DNA of 64,000 bases from CAWIMX01 sp963792785 (GTDB lineage Bacteria > Acidobacteriota > Vicinamibacteria > Vicinamibacterales > CAVVIG01). Made by a program: the position numbers and the translations under genes. The notes under the pieces were generated by a model that worked only from the letters and a program-made list of their open reading frames with translations, did not search any database and was not told the DNA's origin. Shown here in pieces: positions 8,034-16,849 of the stretch (position 1 is its first letter; every line of letters starts with the position of its first letter). The DNA is taken from assembly GCA_963792785.1 (NCBI GenBank), contig CAWBXO010000004.1:1426001-1490000 (forward strand), given 5' to 3'.

Positions 8034-9636
8034 ACAGCGCGAAGCCCGCGCTATGGAGACCCGTGCCCGTCTTGATCTGCTCGCCGAGCTCCAGGTACGT
8101 GTCGGAATCCGGCTTGTACTCCGGCCACTCCGGCTCCCCTGCCACGTTCGGGTTGCCGGTCTTCGCGAACTGGACCCAGTAGCTCATCATCGCGTTCGAG
8201 AGCGTCTTGTCCACCGCGGCCGGCTCCTGTCCTTCCGGCGCCAGCGGCTCGGTGTAGGTGCCCGGTCCCGTCAGGTTGCCGAAGACGTAGCGGATTTCGG
8301 CGGTGTGGTGCGAGCCGAGCGCCGCGCCGCGCGTGGTCGGCGGCACCCGGGTGAAGTGGTACAGCCATCCCGGCGACGCGACGTTCGCCTGCGAGCGCGC
8401 GTGCAGGAGCACGGGGCCCGCGAAGTACATGTCGTGGATCCAGTGATCCATGCCCGCGACGACGTCGGCGTCCGTCTTGACGGCGAAGTGCGCGAGCGCC
8501 TGGTCGGCCTGCGCCGGAATCGCCTTCCGGACGAGCGCGTCGAACTTGGCGACGCTGTCGATCCCCAGGTTGCGGCTGAACAGCGCGCCTTCGTTCCCGT
8601 TCATGCCGACGATGAGCGGCACGTCGTGCTGGCGGCCGGACTGGTACATCGCGACCGGATCGTCGGGGATCACGTGCCCGTCGACGTTCGGCCCCCACGG
8701 ATCGCCCTGCCGCGTGAAGGGGCTGTTCTCGACCTTGCGGTACGCGGCGAAGACGGCGTCGGCGTCCGCGGCGCGCATCCCCGCGAGCGCCGTTGCGGGA
8801 TCGCTCGCGCCGAGCAGCTCCGCCACCTTCACGCCCTCGGACTCGGCCGACGGCAGGCCGCGAACCGCCTGCTTCAGATCGCGATCCCAGCCGTAGACCC
8901 AGTCGCTCTCGCTGATCGCGTGCTCGAAGAGCCCGGCCGACTGCGGCACCAGCATGGTGGACATCACCGCGCCGGCGCCGGCCGACTCGCCGAAGATCGT
9001 CACGTTGCCCGGATCGCCGCCGAAGGCCGCGACGTTGTCGTGAACCCACTGAAGCGCGGCCACGATGTCCATCAGGCCGTAGTTGCCGGAACCGTCGTAC
9101 CCCGACTCGGCCGACAGCGCCGGGTGCGCCATGAATCCGAAGACGTTCAGGCGATAGTTGATCGTGATCGCGACCACGCCGCGCTCGGCCAGGTGCGTGC
9201 CGACGTACGAGGGGCCCGACCCCGTGCCGCTCGTGAAGCCGCCGCCGTGAATCCACACCATCACCGGCTCCGGCCCGACCTTGTCGCGCGCGGTCCAGAG
9301 GTTGAGGTACAGGCAATCCTCGGACGACGTGATGCCCCGGCCGCCGGCGCCCATGCAGCTCGCGCCGTAGTCGGCCGCGGCCTTCACTCCGTCCCATGAG
9401 ACGACCGGCGCGGGCGCCTTCCAGCGCAGCTCGCCGACCGGCGGCGCCGCATACGGGATGCCCTCGAAGGCGATGATCGCCGGATCGTCCGCGAGGACGC
9501 CGGTCACCGAGCCGCCGGACACGGCGACTGGCGTGTCGGGCGCGAGCGCCGCGGGCGGCGCGGGTGCGGGCGCCGGCCGGCTGCACGCCGCCGCCGTGAG
9601 CGCGACGAAGAACATGAGACTCCGCCTGGTCACCAT
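7996..9636 (-). CDS. Type B carboxylesterase, predicted lipoprotein
   Basis: 546 aa alpha/beta-hydrolase of the carboxylesterase B family (PNB esterase/cholinesterase relatives). Seen: a lipoprotein signal with lipobox LTAAAC, so the protein is probably anchored to a membrane; SSEDCLYLNLW; the oxyanion HGGGF; the nucleophile serine in FGESAGAGAVM; an acid in GMNGNEGALF; and a histidine in LGSHHTAEIRYVF. All triad parts are present. It would hydrolyse carboxylic esters outside the cytoplasm. The next gene on the strand is the M6 protease (33-nt gap), so the two may be co-transcribed. Confidence 0.9.
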   Translation of the reverse strand: MVTRRSLMFFVALTAAACSRPAPAPAPPAALAPDTPVAVSGGSVTGVLADDPAIIAFEGIPYAAPPVGELRWKAPAPVVSWDGVKAAADYGASCMGAGGRGITSSEDCLYLNLWTARDKVGPEPVMVWIHGGGFTSGTGSGPSYVGTHLAERGVVAITINYRLNVFGFMAHPALSAESGYDGSGNYGLMDIVAALQWVHDNVAAFGGDPGNVTIFGESAGAGAVMSTMLVPQSAGLFEHAISESDWVYGWDRDLKQAVRGLPSAESEGVKVAELLGASDPATALAGMRAADADAVFAAYRKVENSPFTRQGDPWGPNVDGHVIPDDPVAMYQSGRQHDVPLIVGMNGNEGALFSRNLGIDSVAKFDALVRKAIPAQADQALAHFAVKTDADVVAGMDHWIHDMYFAGPVLLHARSQANVASPGWLYHFTRVPPTTRGAALGSHHTAEIRYVFGNLTGPGTYTEPLAPEGQEPAAVDKTLSNAMMSYWVQFAKTGNPNVAGEPEWPEYKPDSDTYLELGEQIKTGTGLHSAGFALFKAVEDGKRAAR

Positions 9637-9669
9637 GTCGCTGCCTCCTCTGTGATCGACGTCATCGCC

Positions 9670-12453
9670 TTACCGATCCCACGTGAAGTAGACCTTGACC
9701 TTCGCGCCTTCGGGCGCGCGATCGCCGGGCTCGGCCAGTTGAAAACTCAGGCCTTCGCTGGGAATGTTCGCGCTGCCGAACGGCAGGTACGGGTTCAGAT
9801 AGCGCGACGGATCGGCGTCGCTGAACGAGCTGACCGCCGCGAACGGCTCGCCCCGCGCCGGCGTCATCTCGCCGCGATCGTTGGGGCTCCAGAACTGCAG
9901 GCCGTTGTCGAAATCGTGGAGCGCGAACGGCGCGTCGGCGGAGTGCGCGTTGCGCAGCAGGCGGTCGTAGAGCCGGAACGACGCGACCTCCTTGTCGACG
10001 CGGATGTCGAACAGCGTGCCCATCGACTTGTATTTCTCGCTGGCCTCGCCCGGCAGCAGCTCGTTGATCAGGGTGTACCCGTACAGGAGATGCCGGCCCT
10101 GATACGTCAACTGCTCGCCCGGGGGCGCGTTGCCGCGACAGGACGCTTTGTCGGCCTCCGTCAGATCGACCGGGAAATACGCGCGCCGGCGCTCGAAGCA
10201 CATCACGTGCAGGAACGACGCGTGCAGCCACGGCTGCGCGCTCTCGTCGAACGCGTAGTGCAGCCACCCATTGTCGTTCTTGAAGTACTTTGCGGGCACC
10301 GATGGCAGGCGGAACTCCTGCGGGTTGGCGTCGACCAGCAGGAGGAACCCGTTGCCCGGGCCGAACTCCGCCGGATCGTTCTGGCTCCAGAGATACTCGC
10401 CGTTGGCGTACCAGAGGAGCACGCCGGACCGGTAGCGGACGTCGAGCGCTTCCATCTTCCCCGTGTCGGTGTTCTCGAAGAACGTGAAGCCGGGCTTCGC
10501 GAGGCTGCTGTCGTAGTTATACGCGTGGGGGAAGGTCTCGTACGGATCTCGATACTCGAGCAGATAGAACTGCGGCACGGGGATGTCATGGCTGCCGCCG
10601 CTCAGCGAGAAGCCCTCGACCTTCCAGCCCTGGAAGGCCTCGGCCTCGAAGGTGTCCTTGAACTTGATGGCGTCGATCGCGACGTTGTCGATGAGCGCGC
10701 CGTCCTCGACCGAGGCCATGTCGGTGAAGTAGTGGAAGCGGATCTCGACCTTGGCGCCGCGATAGCGACCGAGATCGAACGAGGCGTGCACCCACTGCGG
10801 CGCCTCGCAGGGATCCGCCGCGGCGGCGCCGATGCGGTCCTCCGCCAGTTTTCGGGGCGCCGTGGGATCGCAGGCGGGATTGGTCTCGACGCGGCCGTCG
10901 CCGTCCAGATCGCCGCTGCGTCCGGTGAAGCCGGGGATCGTGCCGAGACCGTCGTGGCCGCGCCGTGACGGCATCACGCTGTGCGTGTCCGACGGATCCG
11001 ACTTGTCGGTAGGCATCAGCCGCTGGTACGTCTCGCCGTCGGTGGAGGCCTCGACGTACAGGTAGTCCCAGTCGGCCTCGATGGCGAACCAGGTGTCGAG
11101 ATCGAGCGTGACCGGCCCGTTCCCCACGCCGGTCAGGTCGAACGTGCGGGACAGGAAGTGGTTCATGTCGTTGCCCTGCCCGGTGTACGCCGCCTGCGCG
11201 CCCTCGGCCTCGCCGAGCGGTCCCATGCGCAGCTTCCGGATCTTCGGCGGCAGGATCACCATCGCGGCGTCGCACAGCCCCTCGGGATTGTGCCCGCCCG
11301 GCACGCCCGACCAGTCGTTCATCGTTTTCAGGTAGACCGACTGCACGCGGGCGCCGCCCGCGATCCGCGGCACGATCATGCAGGGGTCGAGCCATCCGAG
11401 CTGCAGGCGCGACCACGCGCTCATCTCCTGCGGCAGCGGGCTGGCCGTGCCGCTCATCACCTCCCACGACGCCGTCGAGTTGCTGGTCTGCGCGGCGTAG
11501 ATGTCCGGCAGGCCCAGCGAGTGGCCGAACTCGTGGATGAACGTCGAGACGTCGGTGTACTCCGACTGCATGTTGTAGTCGTAGACCCAGAGGCCGTCCC
11601 GGAGCGGCACGCCGCCGCGGCGGTTGACGAACCCTTCGACCGTCGGCCCGTGGCCGTTGTTCTTGGTCAGCGAGAAGCGGTGCGGCCAGATCCGCCGGGC
11701 GCATTCCTGCTCCGCCGGCGTCAGCCGGTCGTACAGATCGGCGGGCGCGTTCTCGGTGAACTTCTGGTCCAGCTTGTACAGCCCCTGGCAGGACGCCTGC
11801 CCCTTGCCGGCGAACACGAGCACGAAGTGATCGATGTAGCCGTCCGGCTCGTCGTAGACGCCGTCGCCGTCGTAGTCCTGCGGATCCCAGACGTCGAACT
11901 GCGCCCAGGGAAAGTCCGGGGTCCGCGCGTACGCCGCCGCCAGCGCGTCCTCGACGAGCTGCTCGGGGGCCACGTCGTTGCGCCATTGCCCGTCGGAGTT
12001 CTGGATCGGCTTGCCGTAATACTCGGCGGGGTGAGCGACCGTCACCGGCGCGAGCACCTGGCCCGTCACGTAGTAGCGGCCCTTCGACTGCTGGTAGTAG
12101 TAGTGCGTCAGCGTGCCTTCACGCGGGGCCCTCAGATCCTCGGAGAACAGCAGGTGCTGCAGGTAGGCCTGGTTCTTCGCGTCCGCGTCCGGCTCACCCT
12201 TGAAGCGATCGAAGCCGAGATCGGAATACTGCACCGGGATGATCAGCAGCCGGTGCGGGTTCTCCGGCGTGCTGCGCACCGGATGGATCGCGTCGGTCTT
12301 GATCTGCGGGTTGCCCAGCTGGTCCAGCTGGAGCGTCCGCAGCTTCTCGATCATCGCCAGGCTCTCGGGCGACTGCGCCCGGGCGCCCACCGCTCCGGCC
12401 AGCAGGAACGCCGCCCACACCCACGCCAGACGCGCCGCCTTCGACTTGGTCAT
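9670..12453 (-). CDS. M6-family (immune inhibitor A-like) secreted metalloprotease
   Basis: 927 aa from the ATG at 12451-12453, chosen because AGG lies 6 nt upstream and the signal peptide follows (ARLAWVWAAFLLAGAVGARA); an ATG 6 nt earlier has no spacing. The zinc motif is FIHEFGHSLGLPD at about residue 310. Upstream is an M6-like prodomain/catalytic region (HLLFSEDLRAPREGTLTHYY); downstream are beta-rich regions including DVRYRSGVLLWYANGEYLWS and SVEDGALIDNVAIDAIKF, typical of large M6 proteins. Exported and probably degradative. It is divergent from the histidine operon. Confidence 0.88.
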   Translation of the reverse strand: MTKSKAARLAWVWAAFLLAGAVGARAQSPESLAMIEKLRTLQLDQLGNPQIKTDAIHPVRSTPENPHRLLIIPVQYSDLGFDRFKGEPDADAKNQAYLQHLLFSEDLRAPREGTLTHYYYQQSKGRYYVTGQVLAPVTVAHPAEYYGKPIQNSDGQWRNDVAPEQLVEDALAAAYARTPDFPWAQFDVWDPQDYDGDGVYDEPDGYIDHFVLVFAGKGQASCQGLYKLDQKFTENAPADLYDRLTPAEQECARRIWPHRFSLTKNNGHGPTVEGFVNRRGGVPLRDGLWVYDYNMQSEYTDVSTFIHEFGHSLGLPDIYAAQTSNSTASWEVMSGTASPLPQEMSAWSRLQLGWLDPCMIVPRIAGGARVQSVYLKTMNDWSGVPGGHNPEGLCDAAMVILPPKIRKLRMGPLGEAEGAQAAYTGQGNDMNHFLSRTFDLTGVGNGPVTLDLDTWFAIEADWDYLYVEASTDGETYQRLMPTDKSDPSDTHSVMPSRRGHDGLGTIPGFTGRSGDLDGDGRVETNPACDPTAPRKLAEDRIGAAAADPCEAPQWVHASFDLGRYRGAKVEIRFHYFTDMASVEDGALIDNVAIDAIKFKDTFEAEAFQGWKVEGFSLSGGSHDIPVPQFYLLEYRDPYETFPHAYNYDSSLAKPGFTFFENTDTGKMEALDVRYRSGVLLWYANGEYLWSQNDPAEFGPGNGFLLLVDANPQEFRLPSVPAKYFKNDNGWLHYAFDESAQPWLHASFLHVMCFERRRAYFPVDLTEADKASCRGNAPPGEQLTYQGRHLLYGYTLINELLPGEASEKYKSMGTLFDIRVDKEVASFRLYDRLLRNAHSADAPFALHDFDNGLQFWSPNDRGEMTPARGEPFAAVSSFSDADPSRYLNPYLPFGSANIPSEGLSFQLAEPGDRAPEGAKVKVYFTWDR

Positions 12454-12503
12454 CGCCATCCTGCCGATTCCATCACCCGCGCCGCGGCGGGTCAACTGCG
12501 CAA

Positions 12504-12533
12504 TTGACACATCTCTCCGCTTCCAGTTACGCT
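12504..12533 (+). promoter_or_regulatory. Candidate promoter of the histidine operon (near-leaderless)
   Basis: TTGACA at 12504-12509 is a perfect -35 box. TACGCT at 12528-12533 is a weak -10 (3 of 6 matches) at 18-nt spacing. The predicted transcript start (about 12540) is only 1-3 nt before the leader-peptide ATG at 12542, so that peptide may be translated from a leaderless mRNA. The -10 is poor, so this is a suggestion. Confidence 0.45.
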
Positions 12534-12541
12534 ATCGGCTC

Positions 12542-12616
12542 ATGTTGACCGGGCTTCGCCACCATCACGTGCACCACCATCACGGCCATCGGGCCGGCGA
12601 GCGGAGCTGCGCGTGA
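12542..12616 (+). CDS. hisL: Histidine operon leader peptide
   Basis: A 24-codon frame reads MLTGLRHHHVHHHHGHRAGE and ends at TGA 12614-12616. Eight of ten consecutive codons are His. This is the hallmark of a his-operon attenuator: when charged tRNA-His is scarce the ribosome stalls in the His run and the downstream terminator fails to form. It lies immediately before a factor-independent terminator and hisI, with no other gene between. Such a run by chance directly upstream of his genes is very unlikely. No good Shine-Dalgarno is seen, consistent with leaderless translation. Confidence 0.9.
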   Translation: MLTGLRHHHVHHHHGHRAGERSCA

Positions 12617-12620
12617 GCTA

Positions 12621-12638
12621 GGGTCGGCGATTCGACCC
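12621..12638 (+). promoter_or_regulatory. Leader stem between hisL and the terminator
   Basis: GGGTCG (12621-12626) pairs with CGACCC (12633-12638) across a 6-nt loop. It starts 5 nt after the hisL stop and could be the pause or alternative (anti-terminator-side) hairpin of the attenuator. A full mutually exclusive fold was not worked out. Confidence 0.4.
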
Positions 12639-12655
12639 CCTCGGACGACACGCAG

Positions 12656-12679
12656 CCCCGCCCCGTGGCGGGGTTTTTT
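12656..12679 (+). terminator. Intrinsic terminator of the his attenuator
   Basis: A 7-bp stem CCCCGCC / GGCGGGG (12656-12662 with 12667-12673), a 4-nt loop CCGT, and six T residues (12674-12679). It ends 25 nt before the hisI ATG, inside the operon leader, where only a regulated terminator makes sense. Confidence 0.88.
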
Positions 12680-12704
12680 ATTGTCCAGAAACGGAAGCGA
12701 GACG

Positions 12705-13019
12705 ATGGATTTCACGAAACTCGACGGCTTGATTCCCGCGGTAATCCAGGACCACGTATCGGGCGAAGTGCTCATGGTCGGCTTCATGAACGAGCAGGCG
12801 CTCGCCGATACGACGCGCACGGGCTTCGCCACCTTCTTCAGCCGCACGCGCAACAAACTGTGGATGAAGGGCGAGACCTCCGGCAACAAGCTCGAAGTGG
12901 TCGAGGCGCTCATCGACTGCGACGAGGACACGGTGCTCCTGAAGGTGAAGCGCCTGGGCGACGGCAACGTGTGCCACACGGGCGAGCGCACGTGCTTTTA
13001 TCGAAAGCTGGATCAGTAG
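12705..13019 (+). CDS. hisI: Phosphoribosyl-AMP cyclohydrolase
   Basis: 104 aa. Opens the purine ring of PR-AMP, the third step of histidine synthesis. Seen: the metal-binding DCDEDTVLLKV and the cysteine-containing CHTGERTCFYRKL. The ATG at 12705 has GGAAG 8 nt upstream; a TTG at 12681 would lie against the terminator T-run and is unlikely. Only the cyclohydrolase domain is present; the HisE pyrophosphohydrolase domain fused in many bacteria is missing here and elsewhere in the window. First structural gene of the operon. Confidence 0.93.
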   Translation: MDFTKLDGLIPAVIQDHVSGEVLMVGFMNEQALADTTRTGFATFFSRTRNKLWMKGETSGNKLEVVEALIDCDEDTVLLKVKRLGDGNVCHTGERTCFYRKLDQ

Positions 13020-13020
13020 C

Positions 13021-13911
13021 ATGAAACTCAAACTGGGCATTCCGAAGGGCTCGCTGCAGGACGCCACCGTGGCGCTGTTCCAGCGCGCGGGCTTCAACAT
13101 TTACGTAAGCTCGCGCTCCTACTTCCCGACGATCGACGACCCGGAGATCGAGTGCATGCTCATCCGCGCCCAGGAGATGGCGCGCTACGTGTCGGACGGC
13201 GTCCTCGACGCCGGCCTGACCGGCCGCGACTGGGTGATGGAGCACGAGCTCGGCGACGGCCGCACGGGCGTGCTCACCTCGATCGTCGATCTCGTCTACG
13301 CGAAGCAGAGCTTCGGCAAGGTCCGCTGGGTGCTCGCCGCGCCCGAGGACTCGCCCTTCAAGACGGCGAAGGACCTCGAGGGCAAGGTGATCGCCACCGA
13401 GCTGGTGCGCGGCACGAAGGACTACTTCAAGCGCCAGGGCGTGACCGTAAAGCGCGTCGAGTTCTCCTGGGGCGCCACCGAGGTGAAGCCGCCCAACCTC
13501 GCCGACGCCATCGTCGAGGTCACCGAGACCGGATCGTCGCTGCGCGCCAACCGCCTGCGCATCCTCGACACGGTGATGGAATCGAACACGCAGCTCATCG
13601 CCAACCACACCGCGCTCGCCGACAGCTGGAAGAAGACGAAGATCGAGAACGTGGCGCTGCTGCTCAAGGCCGCCATCGAGGCGCAGGGCCGCGTGGGCCT
13701 GATGCTCAACGTGCGCAAAGGCGATCTGCCGGCCATCCTCAGCATCCTGCCCGCGCTCCAGCGCCCGACGATCTCGAGCCTGAGCGACGAAGGCTGGGCG
13801 GCCGTGAACACGATCATCGAGGAGCGCACGGTCCGCGACCTGATCCCGAAGCTCAAGGCCGGCGGCGCCCAGGGGATCGTCGAGTATCCCTTGAACAAGA
13901 TCGTTCTGTGA
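13021..13911 (+). CDS. hisG: ATP phosphoribosyltransferase, long form
   Basis: 296 aa. Commits PRPP and ATP to histidine synthesis and is the usual feedback target. Starts MKLKLGIPKGSLQDATVALF one base after hisI. The periplasmic-binding-like catalytic lobes (DGVLDAGLTGRDW; EVTETGSSLRANRL) are followed by an extra C-terminal domain (about residues 215-296, VGLMLNVRKGDLPAILSI), the ACT-like regulatory domain of the long form that works without HisZ. Protein-level inhibition by histidine is therefore likely, on top of transcriptional attenuation. Confidence 0.95.
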   Translation: MKLKLGIPKGSLQDATVALFQRAGFNIYVSSRSYFPTIDDPEIECMLIRAQEMARYVSDGVLDAGLTGRDWVMEHELGDGRTGVLTSIVDLVYAKQSFGKVRWVLAAPEDSPFKTAKDLEGKVIATELVRGTKDYFKRQGVTVKRVEFSWGATEVKPPNLADAIVEVTETGSSLRANRLRILDTVMESNTQLIANHTALADSWKKTKIENVALLLKAAIEAQGRVGLMLNVRKGDLPAILSILPALQRPTISSLSDEGWAAVNTIIEERTVRDLIPKLKAGGAQGIVEYPLNKIVL

Positions 13912-15185
13912 TCACGATCATCAACGCGTCTAACCGTCGCGCTGTCCAGCGCCTGCTTGCGACCGATCGCGCCGCCGATCGCCGCTTCGAGCGCCGTGTG
14001 CACGCGATCGTCGACGCGGTCCGGGACGAGGGCGGGCCGGCGCTCGCGCGCTTCGCGCGCCGGTTCGACAACACGACCGGCGCCCTCGAGGTCTCCATGA
14101 AGGAGATCCGCCGACAGGCCGCCTCGGTGCCGCGCGACGTGCGGCGGGCCCTCGCGCGCGCGGCGGCGAACATCGCCCGCGTCGCGAAGACGCAGGTGCC
14201 AAAGACGACGCGGACGACGATCGTCCCCGGCGTCGTGATCGAACAGCGCGTCGAGCCGCTGGCGCGCGTGGGCTGCTACGTGCCGGGCGGGCGCTTCCCA
14301 CTCCCCTCCTCGCTCCTCATGACGGCCATTCCCGCGCGGGTGGCCGGCGTGCCCGAGATCATCGCCGTGTGCCCGCGGCCGGAGCCGGTCGTGATGGCCG
14401 CCGCGCTCGAGGCCGGCGTGACGCGCCTCTTCCGCGTGGGCGGCGCGCACGCGATCGCCGCGCTCGCGTACGGCGCGGGCCCCGTGCCGCGCGTCGACAA
14501 GATCGTCGGCCCCGGCAACCGCTGGGTCGCCGCCGCGAAGGCGTACGTGTCGGCCGACTGCGCCATCGACTTCTTCGCCGGTCCGACCGAGATCGCCATC
14601 GTCGCCGGCTCGGGTCCCGCCGACTGGATCGCCGCGGATCTCGTCGCCCAGGCCGAGCACGATCCCGACGCGCGGTCGATCTTCATCACCTGGAGCCGCC
14701 GGCTCGCCGCGAGGGTCGCGGCCGCCACGAACGAGCGGGCGAAGGGCCGCGAGATCGTCAGCCAGTCCCTCGCGCGCCACGGCGCCATCATCGTCGTGCC
14801 GACGATGGCGGCGGCGATCGAGCTGGTCAACGGCCTGGCGCCGGAGCATCTCGTCGTGGATCGCGAGGCGCTGGCCCGCCAGCGGCTCGTCGCCGGCGCC
14901 GTGTTCGTCGGCCCCTTCACGGCGCAGGCCTCGGGCGACTACGCGACCGGATCGAACCACGTGCTGCCGACCGCCGGCGCGGCCAGATTCCGAGGCGGCC
15001 TGAGCGCCGCGGATTTCGTGCGCGTCATGGCCGTGCAGCGCGCGTCGAAGCAGGGCCTGAAGCGGCTCGCGCCGACGATCGTCACGCTGGCGCGGGCAGA
15101 GGGCCTGACCGCGCATGCGGAATCTGTGGAGATACGGATCACGCAAATGCAACCACGAAGGCACGAAGGCCCGAAGAAGACATAA
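13908..15185 (+). CDS. hisD: Histidinol dehydrogenase with repeat-encoded C-terminus
   Basis: 425 aa. Oxidises L-histidinol to L-histidine in two NAD steps. The GTG start overlaps the hisG stop (GTGA, 13908-13911). Seen: VGCYVPGGRFPLPSSLLMTA, VDKIVGPGNRWVAAAKAYV, DFFAGPTEIAIVAG, the zinc/catalytic AQAEHDPDARS and ATGSNHVLPT. The enzyme proper should end near HAESVEIRI; the last about 14 residues (QMQPRRHEGPKKT) and the TAA are encoded by the CACGAAGG array at 15136-15179. This tail is probably neutral. Confidence 0.94.
   Translation: MITIINASNRRAVQRLLATDRAADRRFERRVHAIVDAVRDEGGPALARFARRFDNTTGALEVSMKEIRRQAASVPRDVRRALARAAANIARVAKTQVPKTTRTTIVPGVVIEQRVEPLARVGCYVPGGRFPLPSSLLMTAIPARVAGVPEIIAVCPRPEPVVMAAALEAGVTRLFRVGGAHAIAALAYGAGPVPRVDKIVGPGNRWVAAAKAYVSADCAIDFFAGPTEIAIVAGSGPADWIAADLVAQAEHDPDARSIFITWSRRLAARVAAATNERAKGREIVSQSLARHGAIIVVPTMAAAIELVNGLAPEHLVVDREALARQRLVAGAVFVGPFTAQASGDYATGSNHVLPTAGAARFRGGLSAADFVRVMAVQRASKQGLKRLAPTIVTLARAEGLTAHAESVEIRITQMQPRRHEGPKKT
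15136..15179 (+). repeat. Class I element, left arm only (CACGAAGG units)
   Basis: GGATCACGC is followed by ATGCAACCACGAAGGCACG and further 8-bp units ending CCGAAGAAG. The right arm is not present here. The matching right arm stands alone at 17499-17556, so the hisC-hisB-hisH block is flanked by two half elements. The arm is translated as the tail of HisD. Confidence 0.85.
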
Positions 15186-15187
15186 CT

Positions 15188-16219
15188 TTGCGCAAATACC
15201 AGAAGCCCGAGGAGCTGTACGACGGCCTTCGGCTGCACCAGAACGAGCACACCGGCGGCTGTTCGCCGCGGGTCATCGAGGCGCTGGCCGCGCTGCGCCC
15301 CGATCAGATCAGCGTGTATCCGCCGTACGCCGCCACCATCGGCGCGGTCGCCGCGCACTTCTCGGTCCGGCCCGACGATGTAGCGCTGGTGAACGGGCTG
15401 GATGAAGGGATCATGGCAACGGCGGTGGCCTACTTGCGCGAGCGCGCGAACGGCCTCGTGCCGGAAGCCGTCGTCTCCGAGCCGGCGTTCGAGATCTTTC
15501 AGGTCGACACGGAACTCGTGGGCGGGCGATTCGTCGGCGTCGCGCCGAGGCCCGACTTCACGTTCCCGCTGGACGAGATCCTCGCCGCCGTCACGCCGGC
15601 GACGCGCGTCGTCTTTGTGACGAACCCGAACAATCCGACGGGCGTGGCGGCGCCGCTCGACGCCATCCGAACGCTGGCGCGCCGCGTGCCGCGCGAGGTC
15701 GTGGTCTTTCTCGACGAAGCCTACGCCGACTTCTCGGGCGAATCCTTGCTGCCCGAGCTGAAGGACTTTCCGAACGTCGTCATCGGGCGGACGTTCTCGA
15801 AGGCGTACGGCCTGGCCGGCATCCGGATCGGCTGCCTCGTCGGCGCGCAGGAGGTGCTCGATCCGATCCGCCTGGCGATCCCGGTGTACAGCGTGAACGT
15901 CGCCGCGACCGTCGCCGTGCGGGCGGCGATCCAGGATCGCGCCTATGTCGCCGAGTACCTGCGGCAGGTCGAGGCGTCCAAGGCGCTCGTCTACGCGGCC
16001 TGCGACCGGAAGGGCCTCACGTACTGGAAGAGCGCGGCGAACTTCGTGCTCGTGCGCGTCGGGGATCGGGCGAAGGCGCTCGTCGCGGGCGCGGAGACGC
16101 GCGGGATCTACCTGCGCGACCGCTCGACCGAGCCCGGATGCGCGGGCTGCGTCCGCGTGGGCGCGGGCCTGGTCGCGCACACCAACCGCGCGATCGTGGT
16201 GATGGAGGAGTTGCTGTGA
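15188..16219 (+). CDS. hisC: Histidinol-phosphate aminotransferase
   Basis: 343 aa from a TTG 2 nt after the hisD stop (MRKYQKPEELYDGLRLHQNE); no ATG fits upstream because the repeat arm lies there. Fold-type I PLP enzyme converting imidazole-acetol phosphate to histidinol phosphate. Seen: VTNPNNPTG, LDEAYADFSGES, and the PLP lysine in GRTFSKAYGLAGIRIG. Length is typical. The TTG start with the repeat just upstream leaves no clear Shine-Dalgarno, so translation may depend on read-in from hisD. Confidence 0.9.
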   Translation: MRKYQKPEELYDGLRLHQNEHTGGCSPRVIEALAALRPDQISVYPPYAATIGAVAAHFSVRPDDVALVNGLDEGIMATAVAYLRERANGLVPEAVVSEPAFEIFQVDTELVGGRFVGVAPRPDFTFPLDEILAAVTPATRVVFVTNPNNPTGVAAPLDAIRTLARRVPREVVVFLDEAYADFSGESLLPELKDFPNVVIGRTFSKAYGLAGIRIGCLVGAQEVLDPIRLAIPVYSVNVAATVAVRAAIQDRAYVAEYLRQVEASKALVYAACDRKGLTYWKSAANFVLVRVGDRAKALVAGAETRGIYLRDRSTEPGCAGCVRVGAGLVAHTNRAIVVMEELL

Positions 16220-16794
16220 GACGCGGCACGATCGATCGGCGGACCACGGAGACGCAGATCGCGCTCACGATCGCGATCGACGGGCGCGGCACGTATCGCG
16301 TCCGCACGGGCATCCGGTTTCTCGATCACATGCTCGAGCTGTTCGCGCGGCACGGCGGCTTCGACCTGAAGGTCGCCGCCACGGGCGATCTCGACGTGGA
16401 TCAGCATCACACGGTCGAGGACGTCGGCATCGCGCTCGGCGAGGCCGTCGGCCTGGCGCTCGGCACGCGGCGCGGCATCAACCGCGCGGGCTACTTCCTC
16501 ATGCCGATGGACGAGTCGCTCGCGCTCGCGGCCATCGACCTGAGCGGCCGCCCGCACGCGGTCGTCGATCTGAAGAAGGTGAAGTCGAAGCGCGTCGGCG
16601 ACCTCGAGACCGACCTCGTGCACGACTTTTTCGACGGCTTCGCCATGGGCGCGCGCGCCAACGTGCACCTGAAAGTGCTCTACGGCCGCTCGAGCCACCA
16701 CCAGATCGAAGCGGTGTTCAAGGCGTTCGCGCGGGCGCTGCGCGTGGCGTGCGCGAAAGACAAGCGGCTGGCGCGCATGCTGCCCGAGCACTAA
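16216..16794 (+). CDS. hisB: Imidazoleglycerol-phosphate dehydratase
   Basis: 192 aa monofunctional HisB (no phosphatase domain). The GTG start overlaps the hisC TGA (GTGA, 16216-16219). Seen: the manganese ligands in FLDHMLELFARHGGFDL and VDQHHTVEDVGIALGEA, and the second set in ETDLVHDFFDGFA and GRSSHHQIEAVFKAFARAL. Dehydrates IGP to imidazole-acetol phosphate. The following gap holds the TAGGGCT array. Confidence 0.95.
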   Translation: MRRGTIDRRTTETQIALTIAIDGRGTYRVRTGIRFLDHMLELFARHGGFDLKVAATGDLDVDQHHTVEDVGIALGEAVGLALGTRRGINRAGYFLMPMDESLALAAIDLSGRPHAVVDLKKVKSKRVGDLETDLVHDFFDGFAMGARANVHLKVLYGRSSHHQIEAVFKAFARALRVACAKDKRLARMLPEH

Positions 16795-16804
16795 GGGACT
16801 CTTG

Positions 16805-16844
16805 TAGGGCTTAGGGCTTAGGGCTTAGGGCTTAGGGCTTAGGG
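16805..16844 (+). repeat. TAGGGCT tandem array between hisB and hisH
   Basis: Five perfect 7-bp TAGGGCT units plus a final TAGGG, beginning 10 nt after the hisB stop. The last AGGG (16841-16844) lies 5 nt before the hisH ATG, so the array itself probably provides the ribosome binding site. Telomere-like in look but clearly internal. Confidence 0.95.
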
Positions 16845-16849
16845 ATTCG

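Noticed and set aside
16805..16844. Telomere-like TAGGGCT repeat as a chromosome end or integration scar
   Set aside because: It lies inside the his operon between hisB and hisH with genes intact on both sides, and matches the other 3'-end arrays.
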